A DNA stretch of 58,992 bases, taken from contig JAGOAS010000026.1 in assembly GCA_017983795.1 (NCBI GenBank), positions 1 through 58,992 on the forward strand. Reading direction: 5' to 3'. Under the pieces are notes generated by a model, which was given only the letters and a program-made list of their open reading frames with translations, ran no database searches and was not told where the DNA came from. This DNA comes from Piscinibacter sp. Lineage in GTDB: Bacteria > Pseudomonadota > Gammaproteobacteria > Burkholderiales > Burkholderiaceae_C. Positions 46,555-55,076 of this stretch are shown piece after piece. How positions within the stretch are numbered: the first letter of the stretch is position 1; each line of letters begins with the position of its first letter. The position numbers and the translations under genes are program-made.

Positions 46555-47901
46555 ATGGCCGCTTCCATCATCGACTCCAGCATCTTCCAGGGCATCTTCA
46601 CCACCGATGCGATGCGCCAGGTGTGGAGCGACGAGAACCGCACCGCCAAATACGTCGAGATCGAGCGCGCGCTCGCCGTCGTGCAGGGCCGGCTCGGCAT
46701 CATCCCGAAGGAGGCGGCCGACGAGATCGTCCGCCACTGCCGCATCGAGAATATCGACATGGCGCGGCTGCGCCAGCAGACCGAGCGCATCGGCTATCCG
46801 ATCCTCGGCGTCGTCACGCAGCTGAACCAGCTCTGCCGAGACAAGCTCGGCGAGTTCGTGCACTGGGGCGCGACGACGCAGGACATCACCGACACCGCGA
46901 CCGTGCTGCAGATCCGCGAGGCGCTCGAGCTGGTCGACGGCGAACTCGCCGCGATCGCGCAGGCGTGCGCCAAGCTCGCGAAGGAGCATCGCCTGACGCC
47001 GGTGATCGGCCGCAGCAACCTGCAGCAGGCGATTCCGGTGACCTTCGGCTACAAGATCGCCGGGCTGCTGTCGGCGGTGCTGCGCCACCGCGAACGCCTC
47101 GCGCAGTTGAAGGAGCGCGTGCTCGTCGGCGAGTTTGCCGGCGCCGCCGGCACGCTGGCCTCGATCGAGAAAGGCGCGATGGAGACGCAGGCGGGCCTGT
47201 GCGCCGAGCTCGGCCTGCAGCAGCCGGTGATCGCCTGGCACACGATCCGCGACAACATCGCCGAGACCGGCGCGCTGCTCGGCCTGATCGGCGGCACGCT
47301 CGGCAAGCTCAGCATGGACGTCAAGCTGATGATGCAGACCGAGGTCGGCGAGGTCTTCGAGCCCTACCACCACGGCCGCGGCTCGAGCAGCACGATGCCG
47401 CAGAAGCGCAACCCGATCGCGAGCTGCTACATCCACGCCGCGATCAGCGTCGTGCGCCAGCATGCCGCGGCGCTGATGGACGCCATGGTCGCCGACCACG
47501 AGCGCTCCACCGGCCCCTGGGAGATCGAGTGGATCGTGCTGCCCGAGGCCTTCTGCCTGATCGCCGGCGCGCTGAAGCAGTCGCGCGCGGTCGTCGAGGG
47601 GCTGGAGGTCGATGCCGCGGCGATGCTGCGCAACATCGAGATGACCGGCGGCCTCGTGATGAGCGAGGCGGTGATGATGGGCCTCGGCCCCTACATTGGC
47701 CGCGAGTATGCGCACGACCTGGTCTACGACCTGTGCCGCGAATCTCTCGCGAAGAAGACGCCGCTGCTCGAACTGCTCGCCGCGCACCCCGAGATCAAGC
47801 GCCATGTCGACCGCGCCGCGCTGCAGCGCATGCTGGACCCGGCCAACTACCTCGGCCAGTCGGGGCTGATGGTCGATCGCGTCCTCGCGCGCCTGGGCTG
47901 A
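46555..47901 (+). CDS. Adenylosuccinate-lyase/CMLE-family lyase, candidate aconitate decarboxylase
   Basis: The 448-residue protein belongs to the fumarase/aspartase superfamily. It has [20 protein letters not shown], the central helix residues and the signature [11 protein letters not shown] with the mobile catalytic-serine loop. It is closest in pattern to adenylosuccinate lyase and 3-carboxy-cis,cis-muconate cycloisomerase (CMLE), but the PQKRNP motif differs from the PHKRNP usual in CMLE. The fungal trans-aconitate decarboxylase Tad1 belongs to this same branch. No purine or protocatechuate gene is nearby, and the gene ends the operon of itaconate-type enzymes. A role in producing or opening the module's substrate is inferred; argininosuccinate-like or N-substituted aspartate substrates remain possible. 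Confidence 0.8.
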   Translation: MAASIIDSSIFQGIFTTDAMRQVWSDENRTAKYVEIERALAVVQGRLGIIPKEAADEIVRHCRIENIDMARLRQQTERIGYPILGVVTQLNQLCRDKLGEFVHWGATTQDITDTATVLQIREALELVDGELAAIAQACAKLAKEHRLTPVIGRSNLQQAIPVTFGYKIAGLLSAVLRHRERLAQLKERVLVGEFAGAAGTLASIEKGAMETQAGLCAELGLQQPVIAWHTIRDNIAETGALLGLIGGTLGKLSMDVKLMMQTEVGEVFEPYHHGRGSSSTMPQKRNPIASCYIHAAISVVRQHAAALMDAMVADHERSTGPWEIEWIVLPEAFCLIAGALKQSRAVVEGLEVDAAAMLRNIEMTGGLVMSEAVMMGLGPYIGREYAHDLVYDLCRESLAKKTPLLELLAAHPEIKRHVDRAALQRMLDPANYLGQSGLMVDRVLARLG

Positions 47902-47933
47902 GCCTGCCGCGACATCGCCGAAGCCGGCACGCC

Positions 47934-48649
47934 GTCTTCTGCACCATCGTCAGCGGCATCGCCTCGCTGAACGACTCGCGCGAGATCGGCAAGACGCTGC
48001 TGCTGTCGGTGCTTTGCAGCTTCGGGCTGGCGCGCATCGGCGCGCCCGGCCGCGCGGTACTCGACGGCATCGACGGTTTCGCGCACATGCTGTTCGTCGC
48101 GTTCGGCTTCATCATGCGGCTGGCGCCGCTCGGGGCGTTCGGGGCGATGGCGTTCACCGTGGGGCGCTACGGCATCAAGTCGATCGGCTCGCTCGGCCTG
48201 CTGATCGGCACCTTCTACGTCGCCTGCGGGTTTTTCGTCGTCGTCGTGCTCGGGCTGCTGGCACGCCTGCATGGCTTCAAGCTGTGGCAGCTGCTGCGCT
48301 ACATCCGCGAGGAACTGCTGGTGGTGCTCGGCACCTCGGCTGGGGCCAGATCGCCGCGATGCTCGGCCTGATGCTGCTCACCTCGAAGGGCGCGGCCGGC
48401 GTCGCGCTGATCGTGGGCATCGACCGCTTCATGTCGGAAGCGCGCGCACTCACCAGCACGATGAGCAATGCGGTCGCCTGCGTCGTCGTGTCGATCTGGG
48501 AAAGGGCCTGCGATCGCGAGGTCCTGCAGCGCGAGCTGACGCAGGGTTATGCGGCGACGGAAGAGGCGCTCGAGGACGAGGCAACGATGCCGCTGCCGGG
48601 CGCGATCGTGCCGGGCGTGTCGAACTCCGGCGGCCCATTGCCGACTTGA
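47934..48649 (+). pseudogene. dctA: Decayed C4-dicarboxylate:cation symporter gene (dctA remnant)
   Basis: The translation matches DctA in blocks: [12 protein letters not shown], then [20 protein letters not shown] and [14 protein letters not shown], then after a frame change [12 protein letters not shown] and [15 protein letters not shown]. The first third of the protein is absent, a segment after the first block is missing, the serine-rich GTSSS substrate loop up to the last helices is lost, and about 23 residues are missing inside GAAGV/ALI. A frameshift lies near 48345. The protein cannot be functional. It follows the lyase gene by 32 bases in the same direction, so the module once carried its own uptake permease. 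Confidence 0.88.
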
Positions 48650-48758
48650 CACATGCCCGCCGAGTGACAAGGCTTGCCGCCGCGATGGGGGAGGAGTACG
48701 CTGGCTGCGACCTTCCCGCCCACCCAGGCGCAGGACGCGCCTAGCCAAGGAGCGCGTC

Positions 48759-50831
48759 ATGCCCGCCAACACCTCTTCCCCCGCCACCCCCGATACCCGC
48801 GCCATCGAGCGCATCCGCACGCTGGCGCTCGTCGGCCAGTCGGCCGCGGGCAAGACCAGCCTCGCCGAGGCGCTGCTGCACCAGGCCGGCGCGATCGGCG
48901 CGCCCGGCAGCCTGGAGCGCGGCACCACGGTGAGCGACTACGATCCGATGGAGCGGCGCGCCCAGCATTCGCTGAATACGGCGCTGATGCACCTCGAGCA
49001 CGGCGGCACGCGCATCCACCTGCTCGACACGCCGGGGTATCCGGACTTCGTCGGCCAGTCGATGACGGCGCTGGAGGCGGTCGAGACCGCCGCGGTGGTG
49101 ATCAACGCCAGCAGCGGCATCGAGATGATGAGCGCGCGCATGATGGACTGGGCGCGCGAGCGCGGCCTGGACCGCATGGTGATCGTCAACAAGATCGACG
49201 CACAAGGGGTCGACCTGGCCGGGTTGCTGGCGCAGATCCGCGAGGCCTTCGGCAAGGAGTGCCTGCCGCTGAATCTGCCCGCCGCCGGCGGCAGCAAAGT
49301 GGTGGACTGCTTCTTCAACACCCAGGGGCAGAGCGACTTCGGCTCGGTGGCCGACGCGCACCGTGCGCTGGTCGAGCAGGTGGTGGAGGTGGATGCGGCC
49401 TTCGTCGACCGCTACCTCAACGACGGCGACGTCGACCCGAAGGAGTTGCACGCGCCGCTCGAACAGGCGCTGCGCGAAGGCCACCTGATCCCGGTGTGCT
49501 TCGTCTCGGCGCGCACCGGCGCCGGCGTGCCCGAGCTGCTCGACGTGATCGAGCTGCTGCTGCCCAACCCGACCGAAGGCAACCCGCCGCAGTTCTACCA
49601 GGGCGAAGGCGCCGAGGCGAAGGAGCTGCACGCCGACCCCGACCCCTCCAAGCACGTCATCGCGCATGTGTTCAAGGTGACGGTCGACCCTTATGTCGGC
49701 CGCATGGGCATCTTCCGCATCCACCAGGGCACGGTGACGAAAGACAGCCAGCTCTACATCGGCGACGGCCGCAAGCCCTTCAAGGTCGGCCACCTGTTCA
49801 TGCTGCAGGGCAAGGAGCATGTCGAGGTGCCCTGCGGCGTGCCGGGCGACCTGTGCGCGGTGGCCAAGGTCGACGAGATCCACTTCGACGCCGTGCTGCA
49901 CGACGCCGCGGAAGACGACCACCTGCACCTGAAAGCCCTGCCCTTCCCCGTGCCGGTGCACGGCCTGGCGATCGAGCCCAAGCGGCGCGGCGACGAGCAG
50001 CGCATGTGGGAGATCCTGCAGAAGCTGGTCGACGAGGATCCCTGCCTGAAGGTCGAGCATGTCGCGGTGACCAACGAGACGGTGGTCTACGGCCTCGGCG
50101 AGCTGCACCTGCGCACCCTGCTCGAGCGCATGACCGAGGTCTACAAGTGCGAGGTGAATACGCGCCCGCCGCGCATCGCCTACCGCGAGACCATCACCGC
50201 GCCGGCCGAAGGCCACCACCGCCACAAGAAGCAGAGCGGCGGCGCCGGCCAGTTCGGCGAGGTCTTCCTGAAGGTCGAGCCGCTGCCGCGCGGCGCCGGC
50301 TTCGAGTTTCTCGACCACGTCAAGGGCGGCACCATCCCGACGCAGTTCATCCCCGCCGTCGAGAAAGGCGTGCGCCAGGCGCTCGATGCCGGCGTGGTGG
50401 CCGGCTACCCGGTGAAGGACGTGCGCGTGATCGTCTACGACGGCAAGTCGCACAGCGTCGACTCCAAGGACATCGCCTTCGCCACCGCCGGGCGCAAGGC
50501 CTTCGTCGACGCGGTGATGAAGGCGCGGCCGATCGTGCTCGAGCCGATCGTCAAGGTGGAGATCACCGCGCCCGACGGCGCGATGGGCGACATCACCGGC
50601 GATCTCTCGGCCAAGCGCGGCCAGGTGAGCGGCACGCAGAACCTGGCCGGCGGCAGCATCGTCGTCAACGGCCAGGTGCCGCTGTCGGAGCTCAGCGGCT
50701 ACCAGGCGCGCCTGAACGGCATGACCGGCGGCCAGGGTCGCTACACGCTGGCGCTGAGCCACTACGAGGCCGTGCCGCCGACGGTGCAGGCGCAACTGTC
50801 CGCGCAGTTCAAGCCGCGCGAGGACGACTGA
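48759..50831 (+). CDS. Elongation factor G-like GTPase (FusA2 type)
   Basis: The 690-residue protein has the five-domain layout of EF-G with G1 LVGQSAAGKTS, G3 DTPGYPDFV, G4 VNKID and domain IV containing HKKQSGGAGQFGEV. The G1 loop differs from the AHIDAGKTT of translational EF-G, and the sequence belongs to the EF-G-like group found beside a true fusA. It may act on the ribosome under special conditions, but the group's function is not well known. A strong AAGGAG site stands seven bases before the ATG at 48759. No ribosomal genes are nearby, which supports a non-canonical role. Confidence 0.92.
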   Translation: MPANTSSPATPDTRAIERIRTLALVGQSAAGKTSLAEALLHQAGAIGAPGSLERGTTVSDYDPMERRAQHSLNTALMHLEHGGTRIHLLDTPGYPDFVGQSMTALEAVETAAVVINASSGIEMMSARMMDWARERGLDRMVIVNKIDAQGVDLAGLLAQIREAFGKECLPLNLPAAGGSKVVDCFFNTQGQSDFGSVADAHRALVEQVVEVDAAFVDRYLNDGDVDPKELHAPLEQALREGHLIPVCFVSARTGAGVPELLDVIELLLPNPTEGNPPQFYQGEGAEAKELHADPDPSKHVIAHVFKVTVDPYVGRMGIFRIHQGTVTKDSQLYIGDGRKPFKVGHLFMLQGKEHVEVPCGVPGDLCAVAKVDEIHFDAVLHDAAEDDHLHLKALPFPVPVHGLAIEPKRRGDEQRMWEILQKLVDEDPCLKVEHVAVTNETVVYGLGELHLRTLLERMTEVYKCEVNTRPPRIAYRETITAPAEGHHRHKKQSGGAGQFGEVFLKVEPLPRGAGFEFLDHVKGGTIPTQFIPAVEKGVRQALDAGVVAGYPVKDVRVIVYDGKSHSVDSKDIAFATAGRKAFVDAVMKARPIVLEPIVKVEITAPDGAMGDITGDLSAKRGQVSGTQNLAGGSIVVNGQVPLSELSGYQARLNGMTGGQGRYTLALSHYEAVPPTVQAQLSAQFKPREDD

Positions 50832-50872
50832 CGGCAGCGTTGATCTGGCTCAGCGGCCACGCTGGGCCGGCT

Positions 50873-50899
50873 CTTGAAGCCGGCGCGAACGCACCCTAT
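50873..50899 (+). promoter_or_regulatory. Sigma-32-like heat-shock promoter of the small heat-shock gene
   Basis: CTTGAA at 50873-50878 and CCCTAT at 50894-50899 match the RpoH consensus CTTGAA / CCCATnT with a spacer of 15 bases. The transcript would begin near 50906. Confidence 0.65.
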
Positions 50900-50945
50900 C
50901 TCCTGGACATCGGCAGCGCATCAGCTGCCTTGTCCATGAAGGAGG
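50900..50945 (+). promoter_or_regulatory. 5'-leader hairpin next to the ribosome-binding site
   Basis: GGCAGC at 50912-50917 pairs with GCTGCC at 50924-50929, and GGAC at 50905-50908 pairs with GTCC at 50932-50935. CTCCT at 50900-50904 could also pair with the Shine-Dalgarno AGGAG at 50940-50944, as in RNA thermometers, but only in transcripts that start upstream of the sigma-32 start point. Confidence 0.45.
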
Positions 50946-50952
50946 TTCGTTC

Positions 50953-51396
50953 ATGTTCTCCCTGTTGTCCCGCCCCGTTCCCCAAGGCACCGCGCTGTCG
51001 CGCGACCCGTTCAGCCTGGTCGACGCGATGTTCAACGAGCTGGCCAGCCAGCGCGGCTCGACCTCGCTCGTCTCGCGCGCCCGCATCGACGTCTCCGAGC
51101 GCAATGGCGCCTACGAGGTGCGTGCCGAACTGCCCGGCGTGAAGAAGGACGACATCGCCATCGACATCGACGGCGCCTCGGTCTCGATCAGCGCCAAGCT
51201 GAGCAGCCAGAGCGAGCGCAAGGAAGGCGAGCGCGTGCTCTACAGCGAGCGCAGCCACGAGTCCTACGCGCGCGCCTTCGAGCTGCCGCAGGCCGTGGAC
51301 GCACAGGCGGCAGAAGCGAAGTTCGAGAACGGCGTGTTGACGCTGACGCTGCCGAAGAAGGACGCGCCGAAGTCGACGCGCCTGGCGGTGCGCTGA
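50953..51396 (+). CDS. Small heat-shock protein, Hsp20/alpha-crystallin family
   Basis: The 147-residue protein has an N-terminal disordered arm (about 1-40) and an alpha-crystallin domain (about 42-135) with RIDVSERNGAYEVRAELPGV and the terminal block FENGVLTLTLPKKD. It binds unfolding proteins as an oligomer in the cytosol and holds them for refolding. A GGAGG site stands seven bases before the ATG at 50953. A sigma-32-like promoter and a leader hairpin precede it. Confidence 0.95.
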   Translation: MFSLLSRPVPQGTALSRDPFSLVDAMFNELASQRGSTSLVSRARIDVSERNGAYEVRAELPGVKKDDIAIDIDGASVSISAKLSSQSERKEGERVLYSERSHESYARAFELPQAVDAQAAEAKFENGVLTLTLPKKDAPKSTRLAVR

Positions 51397-51403
51397 GGCG
51401 CTG

Positions 51404-51805
51404 TCAGAGGTCGCCGAGCGGCAGCGTCTTGGCGAAGCCGTAGCCGGTGTCGCCGGGGCGGATGCCCTTGGCGGCTTCGGCCTTGGCGCGCAGGCTGTCG
51501 AGCTCGTCGTAGGCCTCGGTGAGGTGCCGCGCCAGCTTCTCGCTCTCGGCGCGGTGTTCGGCGTTCAGCTTCTCGATGCGGCTGGCCATCTCGGCCTGCA
51601 GGGCGGCCACGTCGCGCTTGGCGCGCGCTTCCGCCGCGGCCAACGCCGCTTGCGCGCGTGCCGCTTCGTCCTTCAGCGCCTGCTCGGCGCGTTCGGCGCG
51701 CACGGCGTGCGTGGCCGTGCCGCGCGGGCGCGCCAGCGCCCAGCCGAGCCCCAGGCCCACGGCCAAGCCCGCGCCTGCCAGGCCGAGCGAAGTTGCGATG
51801 TCCAT
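51404..51805 (-). CDS. Membrane-anchored coiled-coil protein of unknown function
   Basis: The 133-residue protein has one N-terminal membrane segment (about residues 6-26, GLAGAGLAVGLGLGWALA) followed by a long Ala/Glu/Arg-rich coiled coil (30-115) and a short tail ending in GFAKTLPLGDL. The layout resembles YhcB/ZapG-like cell-envelope proteins, but no family motif was recognised. The ATG at 51803-51805 is preferred over one six codons upstream. The gene converges on the small heat-shock gene with seven bases between. Confidence 0.65.
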   Translation of the reverse strand: MDIATSLGLAGAGLAVGLGLGWALARPRGTATHAVRAERAEQALKDEAARAQAALAAAEARAKRDVAALQAEMASRIEKLNAEHRAESEKLARHLTEAYDELDSLRAKAEAAKGIRPGDTGYGFAKTLPLGDL

Positions 51806-51920
51806 CCTGTGTCCTCGTCTCACTTCTTATGCCCGCCAGCCTAACGAATCTGCGGCGGAAAGGAAGCAGCGCGGCGCCCGGGCGTGACGGAATGCTGTCG
51901 GGTTGGACCGAAAACCGCAC

Positions 51921-53684
51921 TCAGGCCAGCGGCAGGACGAGCGTGAAGCGCGATCCGCGGCCGAGGGTGGATTCGAGCGCGAGCCGCCCCCCCATCAGCT
52001 CGGCCAGCGCGCGCGAGAGCGCCAGACCCAGGCCGGTGCCGCCGTGCTGGTAGCTGACGCGGTCGTTGCCCTGGCGGAATTTCTCGAAGATCAGCTCGTG
52101 CAACTCCGGCTCGATGCCGGGGCCGCTGTCGACGACGTGCATCAGCAGTTCGGCGCCGCGGCGCTCGACCTCGATGCCGACGCCGCCCTGGTCGGTGAAC
52201 TTGACGGCGTTGGACAGCAGGTTGTTGAGGATCTGCTTGGTACGCAGGCCGTCGCAGTTCACCGCGGCCGGCACGTCGTCGGCCACGCGCACGGCCAGCG
52301 CCAGCCCCTTGGCGGCCGCCGCCACCTCGAAGAACTCGCCGACGTCGGCCACCAGGCGGCGGATGTCCTGCGGCTCGCGCACGATCGGCATCGCGCCGGC
52401 CTCCACCTTGGTCAGGTCGAGGATCTCGGTGAGCAGCGTGTTGAGGTGTTCGGCGCCCTTGCGGATCATCGAGGCCTGGTCGCGGAACACCGGCTGCTCG
52501 ATGCGCCGCTCCATCAGCTCGGCGAAGCCGCGGATGCTGGTCAGCGGCGTGCGCAACTCGTGCGAGATCGCGGCCAGGAACTCGCTCTTGGCGCGGCTGG
52601 CGGCCTGCGCCTGCATCTCGCTCACGCGCAGCGCCTCGTTGCTGCGCTCCTGGCGGCGCAGCCCGGCGCCAAGCAGCGCCAGCAGCGCCACCACCAGCCC
52701 CGACAGCGCGGCCGCCAGCGCGAAGGTGATGTCGCGGCCGATGCGCCACTGGTCGAGCGCCTCGCGGCTGCCGGTGTAGACGAAGATGGTGAGCGGGTAG
52801 CCAGCGATGGCGCGGTAGGCGTACAGGCGCTCCATGCCGTCCACGGAACTGAGGCTGGTGGTGCTGCCTTCGGCGCCGAGATCGTCGCGCGCCGCCACGC
52901 TGGCCGGCCCGAGCACGGTGCCCATGCCCTCGGCCTTGGCGCCGACCACGCGGGCGCGCACGCCGCGGTCCTGGCCCACCAGCGCGACGCCGCCGCTGTT
53001 GCCGAGCTGCACGCGCGCATAGACCTCCTCGAAGTAGGCCGGGTCGAGCGAGGCCACCACGACGCCGAGCGTGGCACCGTCGCGGCCGACGATGCGCCGC
53101 GAGAGCTGCACCGTCCAGCGTTGCGACACCTTGCCCAGCACCGGCTTGCCGATGAACAGGCCGTTGGCCGGCAGCGTGCGCTCACGCTCGGGCAGGGTCT
53201 GCGGCGCGAGGTGGATGCGCACGTGCTCGCGCTGCGAGAGATCGACGTGGCTGGTCTTCTCGCCGCGCGGATCGAGGTTGCTCGCCGCGAAGCGGCCGTC
53301 GGCCCAGACCTGCGAGAGCTGCACCAGGATCTTGGGCGCGAGGCCGGTCTCGGCGGCGAAGCGCCCCAGGTCCGGAATCTCGTCGGGGTTCGCCGCCACG
53401 GCGTCGGCCACGCGCAGCGTGGCCTGGTCGACCGTGGCGATGACGCGCTCGGTCTGCTCCTGCAGCACACGCGCCACGTTGGCGTTCTGGCGGAACTCGG
53501 CGCGGATCGCCTCGTCGCGCCGCGCCTCGACCACCCAGCCCACCGACAGCCACAACACCGCGAGCAGCCCGATGCCGATGGCGACCAGACCGTGGATCAG
53601 GCGCCAGCGCCATGGCGCCGCCACTGCGGCGGAGGCGGCGACGACGGGCGGGGGCGGCGACTCAGGGGCGGCGGGAATGTTCAC
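51921..53684 (-). CDS. Sensor histidine kinase with periplasmic dCACHE domain
   Basis: The 587-residue protein has TM1 at about residues 29-51, a periplasmic double-Cache-like domain (55-315) and TM2 at 319-342. Next comes a HisKA domain with the phosphorylated histidine H375 in SHELRTPL, and then an HATPase domain with NNLLSNAVKFT, DSGPGI and GGTGLGLALSR. It would sense a small ligand outside the cell and phosphorylate a response regulator. No HAMP domain and no response regulator gene are present in the neighbourhood, so it is an orphan kinase. Confidence 0.94.
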   Translation of the reverse strand: MNIPAAPESPPPPVVAASAAVAAPWRWRLIHGLVAIGIGLLAVLWLSVGWVVEARRDEAIRAEFRQNANVARVLQEQTERVIATVDQATLRVADAVAANPDEIPDLGRFAAETGLAPKILVQLSQVWADGRFAASNLDPRGEKTSHVDLSQREHVRIHLAPQTLPERERTLPANGLFIGKPVLGKVSQRWTVQLSRRIVGRDGATLGVVVASLDPAYFEEVYARVQLGNSGGVALVGQDRGVRARVVGAKAEGMGTVLGPASVAARDDLGAEGSTTSLSSVDGMERLYAYRAIAGYPLTIFVYTGSREALDQWRIGRDITFALAAALSGLVVALLALLGAGLRRQERSNEALRVSEMQAQAASRAKSEFLAAISHELRTPLTSIRGFAELMERRIEQPVFRDQASMIRKGAEHLNTLLTEILDLTKVEAGAMPIVREPQDIRRLVADVGEFFEVAAAAKGLALAVRVADDVPAAVNCDGLRTKQILNNLLSNAVKFTDQGGVGIEVERRGAELLMHVVDSGPGIEPELHELIFEKFRQGNDRVSYQHGGTGLGLALSRALAELMGGRLALESTLGRGSRFTLVLPLA

Positions 53685-53746
53685 GGCGCAGGTCCAGCTC
53701 GAGACATGGCCGCATTCTGCCCGGATTCACCCCGGAAGTTTCATAT

Positions 53747-53775
53747 TTGCCGATTTGATTTGCCAAAATCGGCAA
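53747..53775. promoter_or_regulatory. 10-base perfect inverted repeat, AT-rich, between kinase and purT
   Basis: TTGCCGATTT at 53747-53756 and AAATCGGCAA at 53766-53775 are perfect reverse complements with a 9-base spacer. It may be a terminator for purT read on the minus strand or an operator of the kinase gene, whose start lies 63 bases downstream. No long T-run is present. Confidence 0.5.
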
Positions 53776-53799
53776 GAACTCGCGTTTGACGGGGCTTTC

Positions 53800-55002
53800 T
53801 CAGGCCCGCCGCGGCTTCACGCAAGCCGCCGCCTGCTTGGCGCGCTGGCGCGCCACCTCGACCTCGGCATGCCGCGCCAGCGCCACGCCCATGCGCCGCT
53901 TGACGAAGCTCTCCGGCTTGCCGAACAGGCGCAGCTCGGTGCCGGGCAGGCGCAAGGCCTCGTCCACCCCGTCGAAGACGATGCCGGCCGCCTCCACGCC
54001 GCCATAGATCACCGCGCTCGCGCCCGGCGTCTTCAGCGTGGTGTCGACCGGCAGGCCGAGGATGGCGCGCGCATGCAGCTCGAACTCGTTCTGCCATTGC
54101 GTGGCCATGGTGACCATGCCGGTGTCGTGCGGGCGCGGCGAGACCTCGCTGAACCAGACCTTGTCGCCCTTGACGAACAGCTCGACACCGAACAGGCCGA
54201 GCCCGCCCAGATCGCCGGTGACGGCCTCGGCGATCAGACGCGCGCGCTCGAGCGCGTTCTCGCTCATCGGGTGCGGCTGCCAGCTCTCGACGTAGTCGCC
54301 GCTGGCCTGCAGGTGGCCGATGGGATCGCAGAAATGCGTTTCGACATTGCCGCGCGCATCGACGGCGCGCACCGTCAGCAGCGTGATCTCGTAGTCGAAG
54401 TCGATGAAGCCCTCGACGATCACGCGGCCATGGGCGACGCGGCCGCCGGCCATTGCGTAGTCCCAGGCCGAGCGCAGATCCTGCGGGCCGTCGAGCTTGC
54501 TCTGGCCCTTGCCCGAGCTGCTCATCACCGGCTTGACGATGCACGGATAGCCGATGCCGCCATCGATCGCCGCCTGCAACTCCTCCAGCGAATCGCAGAA
54601 CTTGTAGGGGCTGGTGGGCAGGCGCAGCGTCTCGGCGGCCAGCCGCCGGATGCCCTCGCGATCCATGGTCAGGCGCGCCGCGCGCGCGGTCGGGATCACG
54701 CGCACCAGGCCGCGCGCCTCGAGCTGCTCGAGCATGGGCGTGGCGATGGCCTCGATCTCGGGCACCACCAGCATCGGCCGTTCGGCCTCGATCAGCGCCT
54801 CGAGCTGCGCGGGGTCGCTCATCGCGATGGTGCGCGCATGGTGGGCCACCTGCTGGCCGGGCGCGTTGTCGTAGCGATCGACCGCGATGGTCTCGACGCC
54901 CAGGCGCTGCAGCGCGATCAGCACCTCCTTGCCGAGTTCGCCGCTGCCCAGCAGCATGACCTTGGTGGCGGAGGGCGAGAGAGGGGTGCCGAGCGTCGTC
55001 AT
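53800..55002 (-). CDS. purT: Formate-dependent phosphoribosylglycinamide formyltransferase 2
   Basis: The 400-residue ATP-grasp protein begins [21 protein letters not shown], the usual PurT N-terminus, and has the ATP-grasp segments [13 protein letters not shown] and [12 protein letters not shown] and the RPHDTGMVT motif. It uses formate and ATP to formylate GAR in purine synthesis, in parallel with the folate-dependent PurN. The ATG at 55000-55002 is preferred over one at 55020 because it has an AAGG ribosome site and agrees with homologues. It is divergent from the XRE-like gene. Confidence 0.95.
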   Translation of the reverse strand: MTTLGTPLSPSATKVMLLGSGELGKEVLIALQRLGVETIAVDRYDNAPGQQVAHHARTIAMSDPAQLEALIEAERPMLVVPEIEAIATPMLEQLEARGLVRVIPTARAARLTMDREGIRRLAAETLRLPTSPYKFCDSLEELQAAIDGGIGYPCIVKPVMSSSGKGQSKLDGPQDLRSAWDYAMAGGRVAHGRVIVEGFIDFDYEITLLTVRAVDARGNVETHFCDPIGHLQASGDYVESWQPHPMSENALERARLIAEAVTGDLGGLGLFGVELFVKGDKVWFSEVSPRPHDTGMVTMATQWQNEFELHARAILGLPVDTTLKTPGASAVIYGGVEAAGIVFDGVDEALRLPGTELRLFGKPESFVKRRMGVALARHAEVEVARQRAKQAAACVKPRRA

Positions 55003-55061
55003 CGTCGTGAGCCTTGTCATGGACCGCGCGGATTGTCCCCCTCAGGCCTGCTCAACGAGCC

Positions 55062-55076
55062 TTTATCATCCGCGCA
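55062..55076 (+). promoter_or_regulatory. Promoter/operator box before the XRE-like gene, first copy
   Basis: The 15 bases TTTATCATCCGCGCA recur at 55672-55686 with a single difference. TATCAT would serve as -10 six bases before the ATG at 55076, giving a leaderless transcript. The repeated box flanking the gene on both sides could be an autoregulatory site. Confidence 0.5.

Noticed and set aside
46555-47901. True adenylosuccinate lyase (purB)
   Set aside because: The signature is PQKRNP rather than PYKRNP, and the operon context is carboxylate catabolism.
50936-50953. Upstream ATG at 50936 as start of the small heat-shock gene
   Set aside because: It is out of frame with the Hsp20 domain and overlaps the ribosome-binding site.
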